Assembly: GCA_905250025.1 (NCBI GenBank)
Contig: CAJNOJ010000055.1
Coordinates: forward strand, 248,001 to 312,000
Source of the DNA: Adineta ricciae
Lineage: Eukaryota; Rotifera; Eurotatoria; Adinetida; Adinetidae
DNA: 64,000 nucleotides
Direction of reading: 5' to 3'
The position numbers were made by a program, and so were the translations under genes. This document shows, piece after piece, positions 1 through 11,611 of this stretch. The notes under the pieces were generated by a model that had not been told where the DNA came from, ran no database searches, and saw only the letters and a list, made by a program, of their open reading frames with translations. Positions within the stretch are counted from its first letter, which is position 1, and each line of letters begins with the position of its first letter.

Positions 1-736
1 GAAAAATCGAACACATCGAATCATCCTGAGATTCGTCGTACGCGAACGAATTTACGCTATCTTTCGCTGAATATTTCTTTTCAGCACCTTTAACACTGAA
101 CAACAAGCAGATAAATACGACGTAGTAGGAAAGTACAGACAACATCTGAAAATACAGGTGAATGACATTATTGTGTGAAGCTATAGACATCAGATCTTAC
201 TTCTTTCGATCAACTATGTCTGTTCAATTACTCTTACATATCAATCAGATAGAGTGAAGGAAAAGCCTTTCAGTCAATGACATATACCATAAGGATTGAT
301 AATGTTTTCTTCAATAATGATTGGTAACAATAGTAACCAGTACAGAATTTTTAATCTGACGTTTTTTCTAATGATATTTAGGATTCAAGTCTGAAATCTC
401 TCGTCCAGAGTTGCACTACTGAAATCAAATCTAATGGTGTACATTAAACTAAGGTGGATAGATGACGCCACGTGTTAACCATATTCTCGAAAGAAAAATA
501 TCTTTTCATGCAACGTGTAACGAAAAATCATGCGGTGTCTGACTTCCTGAAGAAAATTTGTACTGTTTCAGTACGTCGATTAATAATCTTCCATCGATTT
601 TTGTTTTGTTCGAAGAAAATCGAACGCCCACCTCACATGACATACACTATCGAAAGGAAAGTGAATTATATAAGTGTGTACACAGGTAAGCATTCGACAG
701 TCATATTTCTGACGCATTCTTGAAATTCTGTCCAAG
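1..736. other. Left edge, no gene recognised
   Basis: No open frame here shows a recognisable domain or a convincing splice structure. The last part presumably holds the promoter and 5' UTR of the ADP-ribosyltransferase gene that starts at 737. Confidence 0.5.
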
Positions 737-1594
737 ATGTCTGACAACGAGCATAAGAAATATTCAAGTCTAGGCGATCTATCCGATGAAGCAGTTGTAC
801 CACCTCGTACACTTGTCAAAGGATTACAGCGCCGCTTTGCTTTTCTGATGGGTTCAAACGATAACTTATCCGACGTTTCAGACAAGACATCCGATTGGAT
901 ATTCAGTAAACATCATGCTACATCGTACGCGCGCGCGATTGAATACGATTGTGTTAAAGACCGTGGTATAGCAAAAACTGTGCAAAAGCTGGAAGATGCC
1001 GATGTCATTCCACACGATGACTCCGAAGAAAGTAAATTATTAAGATTCTATTTGAATGAGGCACGAAATGAAAACAATGCACTGTATTTGTTATTGTTCA
1101 TCTTAAACACGGTTTTCTATAAAAAGATTAATTCGTTCATGGTTTCTGGCAGTCCGAAAATAGTTTATGACAAATTATGCCGAGAATGGAGCGGTTATTA
1201 TGCTGGTTTATTGATGAGAAACCCTGCCTTACATATTTATCGATACAAAGGTATAGTTTATCGCGGTATGACTATGTTTACTCAAAATCTGCAGAAATCG
1301 TACAAAGTGCAAGATCGTTTTACGAATAGAACTTTTCAATCAACATCAAAATCATGGGAAATAGCTGCGAAATATGTAGGTACAACACCGGCAAAATTAA
1401 ACGAAACGAACGTGATTATGATATACGAAATTGTCGACTCTCGATTTGCACTTGACGTTGAAAAACTTTCGCAGTATCCAGACGAACGGGAAGTTTTGTT
1501 ATTACCTGGGTGTTTGTTCGAAGTTCAACAAATCGATAATAGAAAAACTCCAATTCAAATCTGTGTTGAACAACTTGTTACATACTATGCATGA
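737..1594 (+). CDS. NAD:arginine mono-ADP-ribosyltransferase
   Basis: A single-exon frame of 285 residues opening with ATG. The C-terminal two thirds show the arginine-type ADP-ribosyltransferase signature R-S-ExE: the arginine in 'VYRGM' (about residue 176), the serine motif 'FQSTSKS' (about 202), and 'DEREVLLLPG' (about 248), which supplies the catalytic E-x-E. Enzymes of this fold move ADP-ribose from NAD to a protein side chain, usually arginine. No signal peptide is visible, so an intracellular location is likely, unlike vertebrate ecto-ARTs. The first 100 residues are acidic and match nothing I know. Bdelloids carry many such genes. The substrate cannot be told from sequence. Confidence 0.85.
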   Translation: MSDNEHKKYSSLGDLSDEAVVPPRTLVKGLQRRFAFLMGSNDNLSDVSDKTSDWIFSKHHATSYARAIEYDCVKDRGIAKTVQKLEDADVIPHDDSEESKLLRFYLNEARNENNALYLLLFILNTVFYKKINSFMVSGSPKIVYDKLCREWSGYYAGLLMRNPALHIYRYKGIVYRGMTMFTQNLQKSYKVQDRFTNRTFQSTSKSWEIAAKYVGTTPAKLNETNVIMIYEIVDSRFALDVEKLSQYPDEREVLLLPGCLFEVQQIDNRKTPIQICVEQLVTYYA

Positions 1595-2214
1595 ATAACT
1601 CTTATTTGTTGAAACTTTCTACATGATTTCATTCTTCATATTTTAACATGTATCGGTAATACTGCCACGTTTTGCAAATATAAATAGAAGCGTAAAAGTA
1701 TTCAAAAGCTAGAGTATCGTCAATGATTTCTCTTTTTGAAGATTAATTAGAAGAAAGAGCAAGGTTACTTCGGATTTCTCAACGTTCGTAATCATCACAA
1801 GGAACAAAGGATGCCAACTTACTAATTTGTCAATATTACGAATCGTGTGACGGAAATATACGTATAAGTTTCTTTGCTCTAGTCCGCTACTACATTCGTC
1901 ATCCGGCATTTGAAGATAGAAAGAAGATTCTTGTTGTAATCACGTGAGATGTTAGAATTTCCTTTGTATTGTATCACGAGTTAGTAGTCATTTCGGTTCA
2001 TCACATTTGTCTTCGTGTTGTTCGAAGAAATATTTTCTTCTTTTTACCTTATAATATGCTAAAAGAACTTGATTGAGTTCTCTCAATATAAAATAGCCGA
2101 CAAGAACCGTCAATTCTCTTTAAGCGTAGTTGATCTACTTCTTCTCATAACATTCCATACTTGTTTACGATGTTTCAACTGTAAGAGATATAACTGCATA
2201 TCGCTTTGAAAAGT
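1595..2214. other. Intergenic, nothing recognised
   Basis: AT-rich spacer between the ADP-ribosyltransferase gene and the decayed GPCR. Open frames here are short and show no domain. Confidence 0.5.
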
Positions 2215-3170
2215 ATGGCCGATAATGACATATTGTTGCTTACAAAAATCAAGTTTTGCCTTCTCGCTGCTCCCTGCATTCCGTCGATCATCTATTCAGT
2301 ATTCATTCTCGTATATTTTTATAAGCAGCGTCGTCATTTCTCAGCACATCAACATTTCACCCTTTTGTTAACTATATTTGGAACTTTACAATTGACGACG
2401 GACACTCCATTCGCAATAGTTTACTATCATTACGGAGAAGTATTTTCAGCATCGAACAGCTTTTGTCTATGGTGAAATTGGTGGGATTACACACACTGTA
2501 GTCTACTTTTGTTCCTAATGACTTGGGGTTCACTTGATCGCCATTCACTTATTTTTCATAATTTAGTTATTGTGACGAAACGGACACGAATCTTGTTTTC
2601 ATCTAGCACCCATGTTTATGTGTACGATGTATCCAATGACATTCTACCTCAGTGCTATTATGTTTAATTCATGCGAAAATCAATGGATCTACACAGAAGC
2701 TAGTGACAGGACCGCTCGAACAATACTAAATGATGAATATTTAATTGCAGTCTTTATGTTTACAACCATGCTACTTGCATAGTCAATCAACAGTTGCACT
2801 AGTCGATTTCATCATCAATATTGTCGTGCCAATTGTGCTAATCATGTTAGCGAATATTGCTCTAATAATTCGATTATGGTTTCAAAAATGAAACCATCGT
2901 AGAGATATACGACTAGAACGGAAATTAACAATCCAACTTCTAAGTGCTGCGATTCTGTACATTCTTCTTTGGTTTCCACTGACAATTAATGGCATACTTT
3001 GTACATTGTCGCAAAGAGCGGAATTCAAGGACCTACAGAACACATATCTTCGTAGTCTAGTATCGATATTCTTACCATTCTTCAAGCTGCCTATTCTGTC
3101 AAATTTCAAACAAACAATTTTTAGAATACGGCCTAAGGTTATCATGGCACCAATTGTAATTAAACGTTAA
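2215..3170 (+). pseudogene. Decayed rhodopsin-like GPCR
   Basis: The frame from the ATG at 2215 gives a first membrane helix and loop typical of divergent bdelloid 7TM receptors, then hits TGA at 2473-2475. Homology-like sequence continues past the stop in the same frame ('NWWDY', 'WGSLDRH', the DRY-like region). It then shifts frame into 'NSCENQW' near 2670 (second extracellular loop) and shifts again into 'NIVVPIVLIMLANIALIIR' (TM5) near 2820. A TGA follows at about 2888, then TM6/TM7-like sequence ('LLWFPLTI') to the terminal TAA. With at least two stops and two frameshifts across an otherwise complete seven-helix order, this is a pseudogene. A recent origin is plausible because the helices are still readable. 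Confidence 0.8.
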
Positions 3171-3799
3171 CATTATCGAATGTGGTGAAGCAGAATACTC
3201 TGACTTGACTTTTATTCTTGGTAGCCTTGTCTTTTTATTGAAAATAAAATGCTAAGTCATTTTCACATTTGCTGTCTTTCTCGCGATCGCCAAAACCATG
3301 ATTTCCATATGCGTGTTCAAAATAGCAAAGGATGTCATATGTACGAGCAGAACATTGTCCTGAATGACTAATGACTGTATTGGTTGGGAAGAGAGAGCAA
3401 CAGCAACGAAGACTATTTAGATAAATGAGTTCATGTACGTTTGCATGTCTCGAGCAAGTAAAAGAAAAATTCATTACAATCTCCGTTCGGGCAAAGAAGA
3501 CAAATGATCTTTTGCCGCTTATAAACATACGTTGTTACAATAGCAAGAGGAAAAGGAAAAGAAAAAGAAAGATTATTAATGATTCGTTTTCTGTTGTCGA
3601 TCAAACGCGATCTCGTTGGACGAAAAATATGAAATGTCACACCGTATGTTTTATTCACAAATACGATTTCTATCTAACAAAAACATCAAGGAAAATCAAT
3701 TTGTCATTTATCATGTATATATATATGTTTATGTTTGTGTATCGAATGAGATTCAATCGTTTGGCTCTTGGCGAAGAGAAGTTTTACAATGAAAACACA
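3171..3799. other. Intergenic / Hox4 3' flank
   Basis: Between the GPCR pseudogene and the Hox4 stop codon. Open frames on both strands overlap one another and look like chance. The part next to 3800 is presumably Hox4 3' UTR. Confidence 0.45.
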
Positions 3800-5564
3800 T
3801 CAATTTGATGATTCAGATGAGAAAGATTCTTCTTTAATCAAATCGTTGACAAGCATTGGATCAAGTTCACGTTCTTGCTCCTCTTTTTTTATAACGTGAG
3901 GCGATGATGTTGTTGCTGCTGGTAATGTTTCGGGTAACTTCGATTTTGTATTGGGTAACTTATGATCTTTCTTCCATTTCATTCTTCTACAAGAAAATCA
4001 GAGGATTAGCCGATATTTCATCATCAAATAGACAGTACGAACCTGTTTTGGAACCAAATTTTAATTTGTCTACAATAGAAAGAGTGAATGAACGTTATCC
4101 ATAAGAGTTTTGAATTTACCGTTCAGAGAGAACAAGTGAATGGGCTATTTCGATGCGTCGTCGACGAGTTAAATACTTGGAAAAGTGGAATTCTTTTTCC
4201 AATTCTAAGACAAGTACAGAAAATCAAATTCATACAATAACGAACACATCGAATTCGAGAGATTTTTACCTAATACTTGATGACGAGTGTACGCCGTACG
4301 AGCTCGTTTTGTTTCTCCACTTGTATAGTTAATAACTAGATGAAACACAGACAAGACTTAATTTTCAAAGTTCGGTTACATTTGTCGTGTCTTTCGTCGA
4401 GGTCTGCTGGTTAACAAACAAATGTCGATAATCGTCTCTCTGTATTTCAGTTCAACTGTCTGGTAAAGCAGATGGTCAAAGAAGAAAATAGTTTTTTCTT
4501 TCTCTCTTCTTCTACTTCGGTGTTACAGAACATTGCATGTCGAGAATGACAGTCAAGAATAATAACTGTCGACATTGAAATAACATTTATCTTTTTATAG
4601 TTAGGTCACGTAGTCATCGACAATGATAAGACTATCATGTTCATTTTCTAGTCAAATTTATGATAAATGAAGTTTCATGTTTAGACGATGTATTGTTTTT
4701 TTTATCCGTTTCTTCGAATGGCAAAGGTTAGATTTCTATTCTAAAGGGAATTCGATACTCGTCTCTGTTTCGTTGAGTCAAGCTGAGAAGGAAGAAAGAA
4801 TATTTGACATTTTCGTTTTGTTGATATTTGCAATAATCGTTAAAAGTACATCAGGTGAAATCGCACTCACTCAAGTGTTAAAATAAACAGCACAGATCAG
4901 AAATATTCAAATGATGAACCATCGACAACTAACCTGGATTGTTGATATGGACTTTGCGCATCCATGGATAGATCACAGGAGACGTATCCTCTTGTTTATT
5001 TAATGATGACGAATTCGGATCATTCGGTGAAGTTTGTTGGGTTGATGAAGGTGCTGCTGGTGACGATGTACATCCACCTGCGGCATTGGCCGACGAAGGA
5101 GGAGGAGGTGTGATTGATAAACCATAAAGATCAAGAGGCATCGGATGAATTGATGACACCATATCAGTTGGTGCAAGTCCATTGGTCGGATTTTCTTCGG
5201 AATAGTTTCCAAGTAAACCATTTTGACAAGTATATACACATGAACTACTACTAGAAAGAAATTTCTCAAAGGTTTCGTAAATCTTCTCCACTTACCTTGG
5301 TTGATTTGCTGAAAGTGCATTATATCGATAAAACTGATTAGAATTATCTTGATAGAGATGATGATTATTATTATAAATTGGAATATGTCTTGTTGATGCT
5401 TGATGAAAAGATTCTTGTCCGTAATAATCGAGTAAAGGAGATTGTAGAAGACATGATGGATTATTTACATTAACATGATTATCAGACAACTGTTGTCGAT
5501 TCGAATAATTCGTATTTGTACCATCATAATTGTAATGATTGTTCATTGAATGTATAGAACTCAT
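3800..5564 (-). CDS. Hox4: Hox4 / Deformed homeodomain transcription factor
   Basis: Six exons on the minus strand: 5564-5296, 5250-4934, 4335-4270, 4204-4120, 4069-4043, 3986-3800. All junctions are GT-AG and all phases agree, giving 316 residues. Exon 1 is Asn/Tyr-rich. Exon 2 is Pro/Ser-rich and ends in the hexapeptide 'IYPWMRKVH'. The homeodomain follows a short linker, starting '[12 protein letters not shown]', with helix 3 '[16 protein letters not shown]' and then 'DHKLPNTK'. The hexapeptide flank and the 'DHKLPNTK' tail are diagnostic of the Hox4 paralogy group. It should bind TA-rich Hox/Exd sites and set anterior axial identity. The homeobox is cut by three introns, one flanking a 27-nt exon. 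No other Hox gene is in the window. Acidic/Ser-rich tail after the homeodomain. Confidence 0.95.
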
Positions 5565-5607
5565 CTTTCTTCTCTTGATCGAACGATCAAATCAAAAGAT
5601 AATCGTT

Positions 5608-5672
5608 TTTCTCTCTCTCTGCTCTGCTTTCTTTTTCTCACTCACTCTCTCTCTCTCTCTTTCTCTTTTTCC
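5608..5672. repeat. CT/GA-rich tract upstream of Hox4
   Basis: A pyrimidine-rich run with (TC)n blocks on the plus strand, so GAGAG repeats on the Hox4 coding strand, 45-110 nt upstream of the Hox4 ATG. It could be 5' UTR or a GAGA-type promoter element. The sequence alone does not decide. Confidence 0.6.
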
Positions 5673-8116
5673 TTAACGATGATACTCAATTGGATAGAAA
5701 AGATTTTCGAATCAAATATAATTAATGATTGAAGAACTCTTCGTCGAGATCGAACGATAACTTGCTGAAAGCAAAATCTTGTGACAGAAAATGAGCCATT
5801 AAATCACTTAATGGATACGATAAAAGAAAATATAAGAACGATTTTTTTTTCTTTTCATCGATACAACTGCTGGAACCAATCATTAACTTTCTCTCTCGAC
5901 GCTTTTTCTTCATTGGCCCAAAGAAAAGAAAAGAGAAAAAGTCGAGAAGCAGAAATAAGATTGATCTGGTATACAAGCAAACAATAGGAAACAGAATAAA
6001 AGTCAATACAATGAATAGGAATGGACTTGTATTCAACTGACAAAAGAAAACGGTCTTCGAAAGCTGCCATTGGAAGACAAGCAACACAATAGGTTCATTT
6101 AATCAGAAAAATCGCATTCCATCGATTCCGATTGTGACATCATCGTCAATGATTTGAGTAGATTTGATTTCATTCATTAATGTTTATTAGTTTTCATATG
6201 TTACATTTTCGATTCGTATTGTATTGTTTTCACAAGGAAAAGAACGATTAATCTTCTTGTTATGTACAATACAAATTTATTTCGAAAAGAACATGAAAAA
6301 GATGAGAGAACATTCATTAATCTTGCTGTCGAAAATCGCTTTTGAATGTTGTCGGTGCAATCTTTTTGAACGAGTTCAATTCGTTTTTCTTGAACTAGAA
6401 AAAGAATAACAATGATGAACAAGATAAGGCATGCGTTGGTGAAAGGATGTGTTTTGCTTGTTCGTTCGATGTAAATCAGTGACATAATCGTCGTACTATT
6501 CGGACAACGAATGCGACAGAAATTAATGAGCCGGTTGATATTTGTGTGTCCTCTTTTGAAAAGACAAAAAAAAAGAGAAAGTACATTGATTGGCCGAGAT
6601 GTTAATGAAGATTTAAATAGATTGAACAACAGCGGGTCAAGTCTGTCACCTCATATCATCGATTAAAAATAACTTTTCGACTATGATTCTTTTCTTTTTC
6701 ATCGATGACACTCATAGCATTGATGCCTTACAATACCATCATTGAATCAAAGGAATAAAAGACTATTATTTAAGTGGGAGGAGCATTTAGTTTTCGAAGG
6801 AATCGCTTTCAAACATTGTACACTACAAGCTATTCATGGCAGGAGAGTATATTTGATTAGCAAAAAAGTCAAAGTTCGTCATTTAATGCAAATGAACTTT
6901 AACTTGTGCAAAACAGATTATTTTATACTTTTAATCATTATCTTAACTTAGAAACATTGATCAGTTCTAATTGTGCTGTCACACACAAACGCAACACGAT
7001 GTTGAAAGCAACGACATAATTCATTTTTGTTCTTATAGACAACAAAATCATATCATTTAGTTTGCTTGCCATCGTTGCCAAAAGAAACTAGAATATGATA
7101 TTGTGTTGCATTTCCACCTTTTCCACCATGTGGAGGATAATCTTCTTGACAGAGTACTGTAGTCAGGCTTTCTCATTAAGTGTGCAAATAATGGATTCGT
7201 TGAGAGCATCAGCATCGATGTTGATGGTTGGAGTTTATTTCTATCTTTTTATTTATCAATGCACCGATGTGTGTCATATGATTTTTTATATTCTTCAAAT
7301 TCTAACTAATTCTTTTCTTGTTTGATTGTGGTTATTAGTACAGGTTAATGAGGCTATCTAAACGAAAACAAAAAGATAATTGGAGAAAAAATTTATCGAG
7401 AAAGAAGAAGTCATCGTCAACTTGAAACGTTCGTTTACTTTATGTATGAGACTATTTTTACAGATCAAGGAACGTTGGAGCACATGCAAGTCATGGAGGA
7501 CAGAGTAAGATTTCATTGACTGCAAGAAGTATGTGGCGTATTCAAATATTGTAGTTTCGCCTTTCCTTCTTGATGCAAATCACTAATACTTTGAACATCA
7601 CACGCGTGCAAAAATACTTTCCGTTCACTAAAGACATTTTCTCGAGATTTGATCTGTTTGTGAAAGACACATTCAGAATAGGTTTTGACAGGCGCTATTT
7701 TAACAGTAAATATATCAAGGAAAGGCACGATACTTTTTGCTAGCTTACACATTTGTCCGGGCATGTTTAAGGAGGAAAAATCTTGAATAACCGGCAGTTC
7801 TCTTCTCAGATTCATTCTTCTTTTTGATCAAACAAGTAAAGGAGTTCTTAGTCGAGTGGAGAGAAAGTACATATTAAAATGCAGTGCTATAGTTAGATTG
7901 AACTTTATCAGACAAAATTCTACAAGGATTCAGAATAGTCTGGAGGTCTTAAATGAACCACTTTTTAATCTTCTAGAGGTAGGTTTCCTCTGTGTATATT
8001 AAACTTGTAATCCTCTTAGAAAAGGAGACATTGTTTTTATATAGAAAACTTCTCTTATTACGCGACAATATCGATAGCTAATTTTGATTCTGTATTTTGT
8101 ATTGTATGTAGACAAC
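5673..8116. other. Sparse 2.4-kb region, one orphan frame
   Basis: Only weak frames occur. The best is on the minus strand, 7815-7513: ATG start, 100 residues, mixed composition containing 'MPGQMCKLAKSIVPF'. It matches nothing I recognise and may be an orphan gene, an exon or chance. The remainder (5.7-7.5 kb) is AT-rich with no domain or clear splice structure. It lies upstream of Hox4 and could hold regulatory DNA. Confidence 0.35.
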
Positions 8117-9361
8117 ATGAGCAACATATCAACGACCACAACTGACCCACTTGTACTTAATTTAAATACTGCTCGCGCTGGTATTCAGCGCTATGGACAA
8201 TCCACTCTCTTTGCGATTGGAATGCTTGGTGGTATTCTGAATATTCTCATTTTTCTTCGACCATCAATGAGACAAAACTCATGTGCTATCTACTTTCATG
8301 CGAGTTCATGGGCGAATATATTTTGTTTATGTTGGGGTGTCTTGGCGAGTATGCTGGCTTTCATGACGAACAATAATCCTGCTTCGTACAATGTTTTCTA
8401 TTGTAAATTTCGTTTCTATATGATCAATTTCGCTCAATTCGCAAGTCGCGCATTCATAATTCTTGCATGTTTAGACCGCTTCTTTCTTTGCTCAGCATCA
8501 GTTCGTCATCGACAACTATGTCGGGCAAGAGTTGCAAAGAAAGTAGTCGTGTTGGTGACGTTTATAAGTGGGTGTCTTGCGATATATGTGTTAATTACAT
8601 ATGCACCTACAAAGGGACCTCTCCCATGTATGGCGACGACACTAGGTGCCCGTATATATGAAACGACGAGTTTTTGGTTATTTACATTCGTAATTCCAGT
8701 TCTATCAATGAGTACGCTGAGTTGGTTGACCATAAAGCGTTTGAAACAAAATGCCAAACGAGTGGGACGCGAGAAAGTAAGTAGAAGGTGTTCAATAAGT
8801 TGTGTACGTTCATACTATTCCTAGTGAGAAACAACCCTCTATTAAACGAGACATATTCTGCAGCTTTTTTATCGTCCTGAGTTTCTCAAAGGGAGAGAGA
8901 GAAAGTCCAACGAATTAGAGAGTGTGATCACTCAGGATTTTCTTGTTTTGTTAGATAACTATTGCTGGCAAAGATATGCAACTGACTGGAATGCTTGTTG
9001 CCCAAGTTTTTCTTTATTTCTTAACAAATCTACCGTATGTGTCTTACGTTTTGTATGGAGCATTAACTGAAAACGTGCCAACATCGAGCAAATCACAACT
9101 TCGAATATCTGTAGAGTCGTTTCTCAATACACTTTTGGCAAGTTTCTTTTACTACTGCTACAACGGAGTAAGAAGATCGCTAAATTGATCGATTTAACTC
9201 TTCTTTTTCAGTGGTCATTTTTGGTATATACTTTGACGGCACCGAGTTTTCGTCGGGAACTAATTTTTGTTCTACTTCCTCGGTACTGGAAACGAGGAAC
9301 TCAACGAAACACACGACACACAACCTATCACTCCAACCGTATCGTGCCAACGAATATCTAG
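8117..9361 (+). CDS. Rhodopsin-like G-protein-coupled receptor
   Basis: Three exons, 8117-8776, 8955-9167 and 9212-9361, phase 0 at both junctions, 340 residues. The N-terminus has N-glycosylation sites (NIS). Seven hydrophobic helices follow: TM1 'LFAIGMLGGILNILIFL', TM2 'ANIFCLCWGVLASML', TM3 ending 'ACLDRFF' (a DRY variant, D-R-F), then TM4-TM7 with 'YYCYNG' near the end of TM7 in place of NPxxY. Cysteines before TM3 and in the second extracellular loop can form the usual disulfide. The pattern fits the divergent peptide-receptor-like families abundant in bdelloids. Ligand unknown. The start was placed at 8117 because the longer frame begins with TTG. Confidence 0.85.
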
Positions 9362-9523
9362 TTCCTAATACTTGTTGTAAAAGCGCTGGTATTCTATCCA
9401 TCAACACCACAATCATCTCCTCTGCATCTACACGGTGCCTATACTTTCTCATTGTTGTGATATACTAGATTGTTATGTACTTATGTATAGAATGCTTTAT
9501 TCAATTAAAGAACATTCATTCTC

Positions 9524-10506
9524 CTACGAACATGTCGGATTATCACACGGCCATGAACGGCGTAACGTTTGAGAGTTATATCGAGTGCATGTCTTGTCGG
9601 TATTTCCATCGTGACCATGGCCGTAATGGCATGGTTGATAAGCGTTGATGATCGATGTGAAAATGCTTTGGTCAATCGGACCTTCAACGTAATCGTGAAA
9701 ATCTAGATAACCTGTATCGAGATCTTCGCGAAAACGGATGGGAACATTCGAATCAGCTCGAGTATACATATTACGAATATTCCGTACTGATCCTTCGCCG
9801 GTGAAATTCGAAAACTAGAAAGAAAAACAAAACATCTATCTAATAAAATCGAAATCATCGAATATACCCATTCAATTGTCCAAAAGTCTGCCATTTGTCC
9901 ATCGATCAGGACTGAACCATTATACGTTGCATTACTTTGACACATCCAAGTCGGTTGCCAAGCTGGAAATGAATAATTACAACAGATTTTTGTCGTCGGA
10001 TAAACATAATAATTCTGTCCTTCATAAAAAAGCACACTACATGGTATATAGTTCGCATCGACACCAGCTTCATACATTTGTAAAAACGGACACGTTGGAT
10101 AGAAATCCGTACGAATAGCTTGGTGAGTTGCATCGTACCAAAAATAACCCCAACCGGTATCACCATTGGACATATTATAGTATGTCGTTGCCGCTGACCA
10201 GGATGTTGCCATAATAGGCGGTGTTTTTGCCGGTGGAACATGTACTCTTGTTCGATGCCGTTTCGATGAAGACGAAACACACATTGTTGTATTGTATGCA
10301 TCTTGTGTATCTGTTTTGGGAATAAATGCTGAAACACATCTTAAGCCATTACAACACTGAAAATCACTTGGAGCAAGCTGTGAATTGTTACAATTTATTC
10401 GATTTTCGTCCATGCAACGAAATTGGGCTGATGGACATAAGTCTGTTGTCTGATATTGTTCGATTAGAAAACATAATAGAAAAAGAAGAATAGAAACGGA
10501 CTTCAT
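9524..10506 (-). CDS. Secreted cysteine-containing protein (weak ependymin-like resemblance)
   Basis: Two exons, 10506-9868 and 9814-9524, phase 0, 309 residues. A clear signal peptide opens the protein ('SILLFLLCFLIEQ'). A short Cys-rich segment (residues about 24-75) and a basic linker precede a C-terminal domain with 'ADFWTIEW', 'FREDLDTGYLDFHDY' and a Cys/His-rich tail ('CHYGHGHDGN', 'WPCDNPTC'). Several NxS/T sites support secretion. The layout of paired cysteines and aromatic beta-strand motifs reminds me of ependymin-related proteins, but I cannot confirm this. It converges on the GPCR gene, leaving 162 nt between stops, and diverges from the Ly6-like gene. Confidence 0.75.
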
Positions 10507-10858
10507 CTCGACTATCGTCGAACCGAATGGGAGAGGTTCTGTATGTCATGATGATGAGATAATGAAAGTAGAACAGAAATCCATAAGACGATGACATTTC
10601 ATTTTGCTTATCTTTATCTTGTAAAAAGAAAAGAAGATAAATACGCAAAGTAGAAATTTTTCTTTCACGTTCCTACAATACCGACAGAACATTTCATTCG
10701 AAAATTTAAAAAAACTATCTCGATGAAAAGTAAAGAAATATAATGATTTTTTGTTCCGGCAAACAAATATTTAACGAAGAAAATACAATAATTACTTCTA
10801 GATATAATATAATACATGAGCGAATTGATACATATTAGTTTAAGTGTTCGTCACTACA
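10507..10858. promoter_or_regulatory. Divergent intergenic region
   Basis: AT-rich 352-nt spacer between two genes transcribed away from each other (the secreted protein and the Ly6-like protein). It presumably holds both promoters. No specific element can be named. Confidence 0.35.
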
Positions 10859-11347
10859 ATGCTTATTGTGTTGTTTTTAGCTTCGCTAATCGCAGGTTGG
10901 AATATTTCGACTGAATTGACCTGATGAACGTTTTTTCGTTTGTGCACAGGAGTGAATTGTCAATCATTGGTATCTTACAGTGATCGAAATCTACAGTGTT
11001 ACTCGTGTAGTGATTGTCCGGAGCCATTCTTTTACGTTCCTACACAGGTTACGATAACACCACCAGATGTTGGTCAATGCATGGTATCGTCATACTTCTT
11101 TATTAGAATTAAGAAAATTGATTTTTATGTTCTATAGAAAACCGTAGTGACTGTGGCAGGATCAAATCGTCTCCTTGTGAGTAAGGGTTTTACCCGGAGT
11201 TGTATATCCGAATCGTCGGCGAATGTACGCGTTTATTGTTGTCAATATAATTTTTGTAACGGAAGTCATATTTCGTCTTTGTCAACATCTTTACTTTTAA
11301 TGATGTTTATTCTAACGACTTTGACCGATAACACATTTATAGTTTGA
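10859..11347 (+). CDS. Ly6/uPAR-type GPI-anchored protein
   Basis: Three exons, 10859-10895, 10950-11083 and 11138-11347, with consistent phases (1, 0), 126 residues. A signal peptide ('LIVLFLASLIAG') is split by the first intron. The mature part has the three-finger spacing: 'LQCYSCSDC' near the start, a middle cysteine ('GQCM'), then 'RSCIS' and the closing 'VYCCQYNFCN'. The C..CxxxxCN ending is the Ly6 hallmark. A hydrophobic C-terminal tail ('SLLLMMFILTTL') follows, as expected for a GPI signal. It should sit on the outer face of the plasma membrane. Some family members modulate receptors or channels. The partner here is unknown. Confidence 0.85.
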
Positions 11348-11611
11348 AATTGTCAAAGATGTTCACAACGGATGGCTCGCAACTTTTTCTTCTTATTACT
11401 TTATCTTTGTATTGAATAAAAATTATACACGTTCGAATACATTCTATGTCAACATGCTTATTTTCACGCTCTATAAGTTAAGATAGAGATTTTGTTTGTC
11501 TCCAACTACTTTATTGTTAAAAGTTTGCTGTCCGTTGTTTTTTTTGTAATTTGTACAGCAATTCAGAAGTTCAGCTATTTGAAAATAAAATCGATTCAGA
11601 CGTGCACGCGC

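Noticed and set aside
580..885. Minus-strand frame of 101 codons
   Set aside because: Overlaps the start of the ADP-ribosyltransferase on the other strand, has no domain and no splice context; a shadow frame.
3425..3808. Plus-strand frame of 127 codons downstream of Hox4
   Set aside because: Lys/Arg-rich from an AAAG-like purine run, antisense to the Hox4 3' end, no domain.
5722..6629. Several frames of 60-142 codons on both strands
   Set aside because: They overlap each other, are Phe/Leu/Lys-rich as expected from AT-rich DNA, and show no family motif.
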